Shown here piece by piece: positions 61,341 to 64,000 of a DNA stretch of 64,000 nt. The number at the start of each line of letters is the position of its first letter. The first letter of the stretch is position 1. The DNA is from Anseranas semipalmata (Eukaryota; Chordata; Aves; Anseriformes; Anseranatidae): assembly GCA_013399115.1 (NCBI GenBank), contig VXAA01006091.1, forward strand, positions 124,291 through 188,290. Reading direction: 5' to 3'. A model generated the notes under the pieces. That model did no database searches, had not been told where the DNA came from, and saw nothing but the letters and a program-made list of their open reading frames with translations. The translations under genes were made by a program, and so were the position numbers.

Positions 61341-62611
61341 ATTTCACGGGACACTTTAGTTGAACCTCTTCAGAGAGATAATTTCTTTTCTGATCTTCCA
61401 TTTAAGATTTGTCAGTGGAACAAGTGTCGTAGATCAGTTTGACCTGAGGTCTCCTTGTCAGTGACGCACACATCAACCACACTCTGAAATACATTTATCT
61501 TTCTTTTGAATCTGCCATGAATTTGCTAATCTTCAGCGCACTTTCTATGTCATTCAGATAAATTATAAGCCTAGAGATTCAGCAAATGCTGGGCAACATC
61601 TCTCTTTTTTATTATTTTTTCCTTGCAGTAGAGATTTGTTTCATGCACAATCATTTTAATTTGTTTATCAGGATATGAGTGAGGCATTTTGAATAAGATA
61701 AACGCTGAGCTGAACTTTCACCCAAACAGGAACCAAATTAATCTCAGTGTTAAGAAAATAGTCTTTAGAAATACTAAATCTCTATTTTGCAGAAATGTGG
61801 CAAGAAAACCAGAATGAGATATTTACAAAATCATTTATATGACACACACAGCTGATTTTTGGATTAGAATAAGCTTTTAATTTTTGAAGTTTCCCCATCA
61901 CTGGTTATGTTGGTTCTTGTTTTTTAACAAGGTGCTTAACAATGTTTTTTACATAAATCTGGTTCATTGTTTTTGATACTCTTTTTCACACTGTGATTTA
62001 TCATATTGCTAGCTCTTAGCTAGCCCCTGTTCTAGTGAGGTAAATCCCATGGAAGTTACATTTAGATCAAACTATTCATACATAATATGAAGCTGACATT
62101 TTGTACAAAATGCTAACGGAAGCATCTGATTTTGCTTCTAGCGAAGTCAGTAGATGCAGAAGTCCTGAAAAGAGGATTTATTCATGAGTGTTAGTTGTTG
62201 CACACACATACCCTTACCTGGCAGATGTGCTAAGGTCAGAAAAAACTGCTAAGAGGTACGAATATGAAAAGGTAGCATAAATTTTATGAAGCATTGCAAT
62301 TCCTGAACTGTAAACAGAGGCAATGGTTCCAGCTTCTCAGATTACGTATGTTGGGATAAATTAGAAGTGCTATGGTTAAAACTATATGTGTTTGTTCCTG
62401 GGGTTATCTTTCTATTGGTAAACACAATTTTAATGAAAGCAGAAATGGTTAGATGAATTTGCTGATTTCACTGAAACCTGGGGGGTTGGGTGGAGGGCAT
62501 TTGTAGAAAAAAACATTTCATACCTTTAAAATATTCTCTTTCCAGATGTGTGACATTTTGATTTTTTTCAGTACAAAACAGCTTTTAATTTAAAAAAAAA
62601 AATGCATAGAA

Positions 62612-62700
62612 TCACAGAAAAAATGAGGTGTTGGAAGAAACTTAATCCAGTTTCCTCCTTAAAAGTGTCAACATTATACTCAGACCAGATTATACCGTAA
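62612..62700 (-). mobile_element. Decayed CR1 3' end fragment
   Basis: CATAGAATCACAGAAAAAAT followed by GAGGTGTTGGAAGAAACTTA and ATCCAGTTTCCTCC matches the inverse of a CR1 3' end (ATAGAATCACAGAAT..GAGGTTGGAAGAGACCTTTAAGATCATCCAGTCC). The deletion of about ten bases between ACTT and AATCCAG and the many mismatches indicate an old copy. The far boundary near 62700 is uncertain. Confidence 0.7.
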
Positions 62701-63446
62701 AAACTGCAGAAAAAAAATCACTTGTGAGACAAAATATTGTGATTAATCAGAAACCAAGGAAAAAGAATAAATGATGCTTTGAAGACAATTTGGAATTGTT
62801 TGCATTCTTCCTTGTAGGTTATGATCCAATATTGAAAATGTGTTACCTAGGAAGCAGAAGCTCTTTTATAACTCATTTATAACTTCAGTTGACAGTATCA
62901 TAATGTACCAAAGCCAACACAATAATACAGAAATAAGATCCACTAACTGAAAACTTCATGTGTCTAAATTAGAGCTGGTCAAAGTGCGACACAGTTGTAA
63001 ATGTTGTGGTTGATTTACTCAGAGTGAGTATTGACTTTCCCAATACACAAGTTTATATCCTAAAGGAAAAGCAATCCGACCTGCATGCTAAAGTCAAGCA
63101 CGAATAATATGCCATTTCAGCATCAAATGCAAGTATTTATTCCAAACAGTGAGGTCACCTGACCTCTGGCCTTTTAATTCCTCTGTGATTCTGTAGCAAT
63201 ATTTTAAGACAGAGCTGAAATTCCAAATTCAGTGGTCCTCATTCCCCAGATGTGCTAAACCCCTTCCATTTAACTGCTTCTCACAGCCTTGGCAAACTCG
63301 ACCAATCTTCCATATCAGCTTTTTGCAACAAACCAGTAATTAAAAATGAACTAAGGATTGATGGCTGTCCTTAAACATATATAATGAAATGAAACAAGCC
63401 ATTCCGAGTCCCTCTTCCCCACATAGTTGATAATGTAAGGTAGGAG
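62701..63446. other. Unique sequence between two minus-strand CR1 fragments
   Basis: I see no gene or identifiable repeat in this stretch. It could hold eroded continuation of the CR1 at 62.6 kb, but no motif supports that. Confidence 0.5.
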
Positions 63447-63830
63447 AGAATCATAGAATCATAAAATCATAGAATCATAGAATGGTTGAAAGCAACTTTA
63501 AAGATTATCTAGTTCCACCACCCCCCTGCCATGGGCAGGGACACCCCACTCAACCAGGTTGCCCAAAGCCCCATCCAGCCTGGCCTTGGACACTCCCATG
63601 GATGGGGCATCCTCAACTTCTCTGGACAACCTGTTCCAGTGCCTCACCACCCTCTGAGTGAAGAATTTCTTCCTTATATCTAATCTAAATCTACCTTATT
63701 TTAGTTTAAAGCTGTTACCCCTTGTAGTATCACTCTCTGATAAAGAGTCCCTCCCCATCTTTCTTGTAGGCCCCCTTTAAGTACTGGAAGGCCTTTATAA
63801 GGTCTCTTCTCCAGGTTAAACAACCGCAAT
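63447..63830 (-). mobile_element. CR1 non-LTR retrotransposon, 3' fragment of about 385 bp
   Basis: The tail of about four ATTCTATG octamers (inverse ATCATAGA, 63447-63483) is followed on the plus strand by inverse CR1 3'-UTR sequence: CCACCCCCCTGCCATGGGCA, CAACCAGGTTGCCCAAAGCC and CCATCCAGCCTGGCCTTGGA. Then comes ORF2 C-terminal sequence with CCTGTTCCAGTGCCTCACCACCC and AGAATTTCTTCCTTATATCTAA. The minus-strand ORF2 frame has stop codons near the GGTTTAAAC-like block, so it is older or less constrained than the copy at 33.4 kb. The 3' UTR and octamer differ from that copy, which places the two in different CR1 subfamilies. Confidence 0.95.
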
Positions 63831-64000
63831 TCATAGAAAAAGGGAGAGAATATTATTTTTCCTTAAAAATAATGCTTTCAGTTAAAAAAAAGTCTTCAAG
63901 AGTGGTGGGATTATTTTTCCAAAGCAGTGGAGAAGTTGGAACAGGAAAAGCATCTTCAGACTTTTTAAAAAAACTTATTATTATTATTTTTCATAATTTA
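63831..64000. other. AT-rich end of window
   Basis: A- and T-rich unique sequence with a short TTA/ATT run near the end. Nothing else is recognised. Confidence 0.5.

Larger units (their letters stand above)
53901..62611. other. Long unique stretch with homopolymers, no gene recognised
   Basis: I see no identifiable gene. The longest frames, 128 codons at 56366-56752 (+) and 130 codons at 60327-60719 (+), have no motif I recognise, and the second overlaps open frames in other phases and on the other strand. Low-complexity items are listed separately; others are T(14) at 59357-59370 and A(13) at 61135-61147. Confidence 0.55.

Overview
This window looks like a piece of a bird macrochromosome and is essentially non-coding. 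The bird assignment rests on several CR1 non-LTR retrotransposon fragments whose 3' ends carry the CR1-type short octamer tail (variants of ATTCTATG, ATTCTGTG and AATCTGTG), on an avian-type endogenous retrovirus LTR, and on the absence of Alu-, B1- or L1-like sequence. The DNA is AT-rich with many T or A runs and short microsatellites. Three runs of N (36, 153 and 1 bases) mark a draft assembly; the two longer ones sit inside TTC/TTCTC microsatellites. I recognise no protein-coding gene, tRNA, rRNA, CRISPR array or bacterial-style operon. The longest open frame is 172 codons (21869-22387, +); it resembles nothing I know, and frames of this size are unremarkable in AT-rich vertebrate DNA.

Layout. 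1-5.5 kb: unique sequence with a microsatellite at the left edge, a gap at 3537-3572, a 28-bp perfect palindrome at 3826-3853, a GC-richer patch at 4.1-4.6 kb, and a degraded tRNA-derived SINE at about 5510-5680. 5.7-28 kb: mostly unique AT-rich sequence with homopolymer tracts and one CR1 3' tail at 17.8 kb. 28.0-28.35 kb: a long pyrimidine microsatellite broken by a gap. 33.4-33.9 kb: a well preserved minus-strand CR1 fragment in which the end of the ORF2 frame is still open. 38.4-42.6 kb: a retroelement cluster with a CR1 tail, a minus-strand ERV LTR of about 830 bp (39.1-39.95 kb), an ancient plus-strand CR1 with reverse transcriptase remnants (40.3-41.5 kb) and another CR1 tail. 42.6-62.6 kb: mostly unique, with microsatellites, a 35-T run and a decayed CR1 tail at 53.8 kb. 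62.6-63.8 kb: two minus-strand CR1 fragments.

Interpretation. Long T runs clearly outnumber long A runs on the plus strand, and the larger, better preserved retroelements lie on the minus strand. Both patterns would fit the intron of a gene transcribed along the plus strand, but no exon proves it and the window could equally be intergenic. Nothing here amounts to a new biological system. The most distinctive items are the 28-bp palindrome, the 45-bp-scale tandem units inside the LTR, the ancient CR1 reverse transcriptase remnant and the T-run asymmetry.
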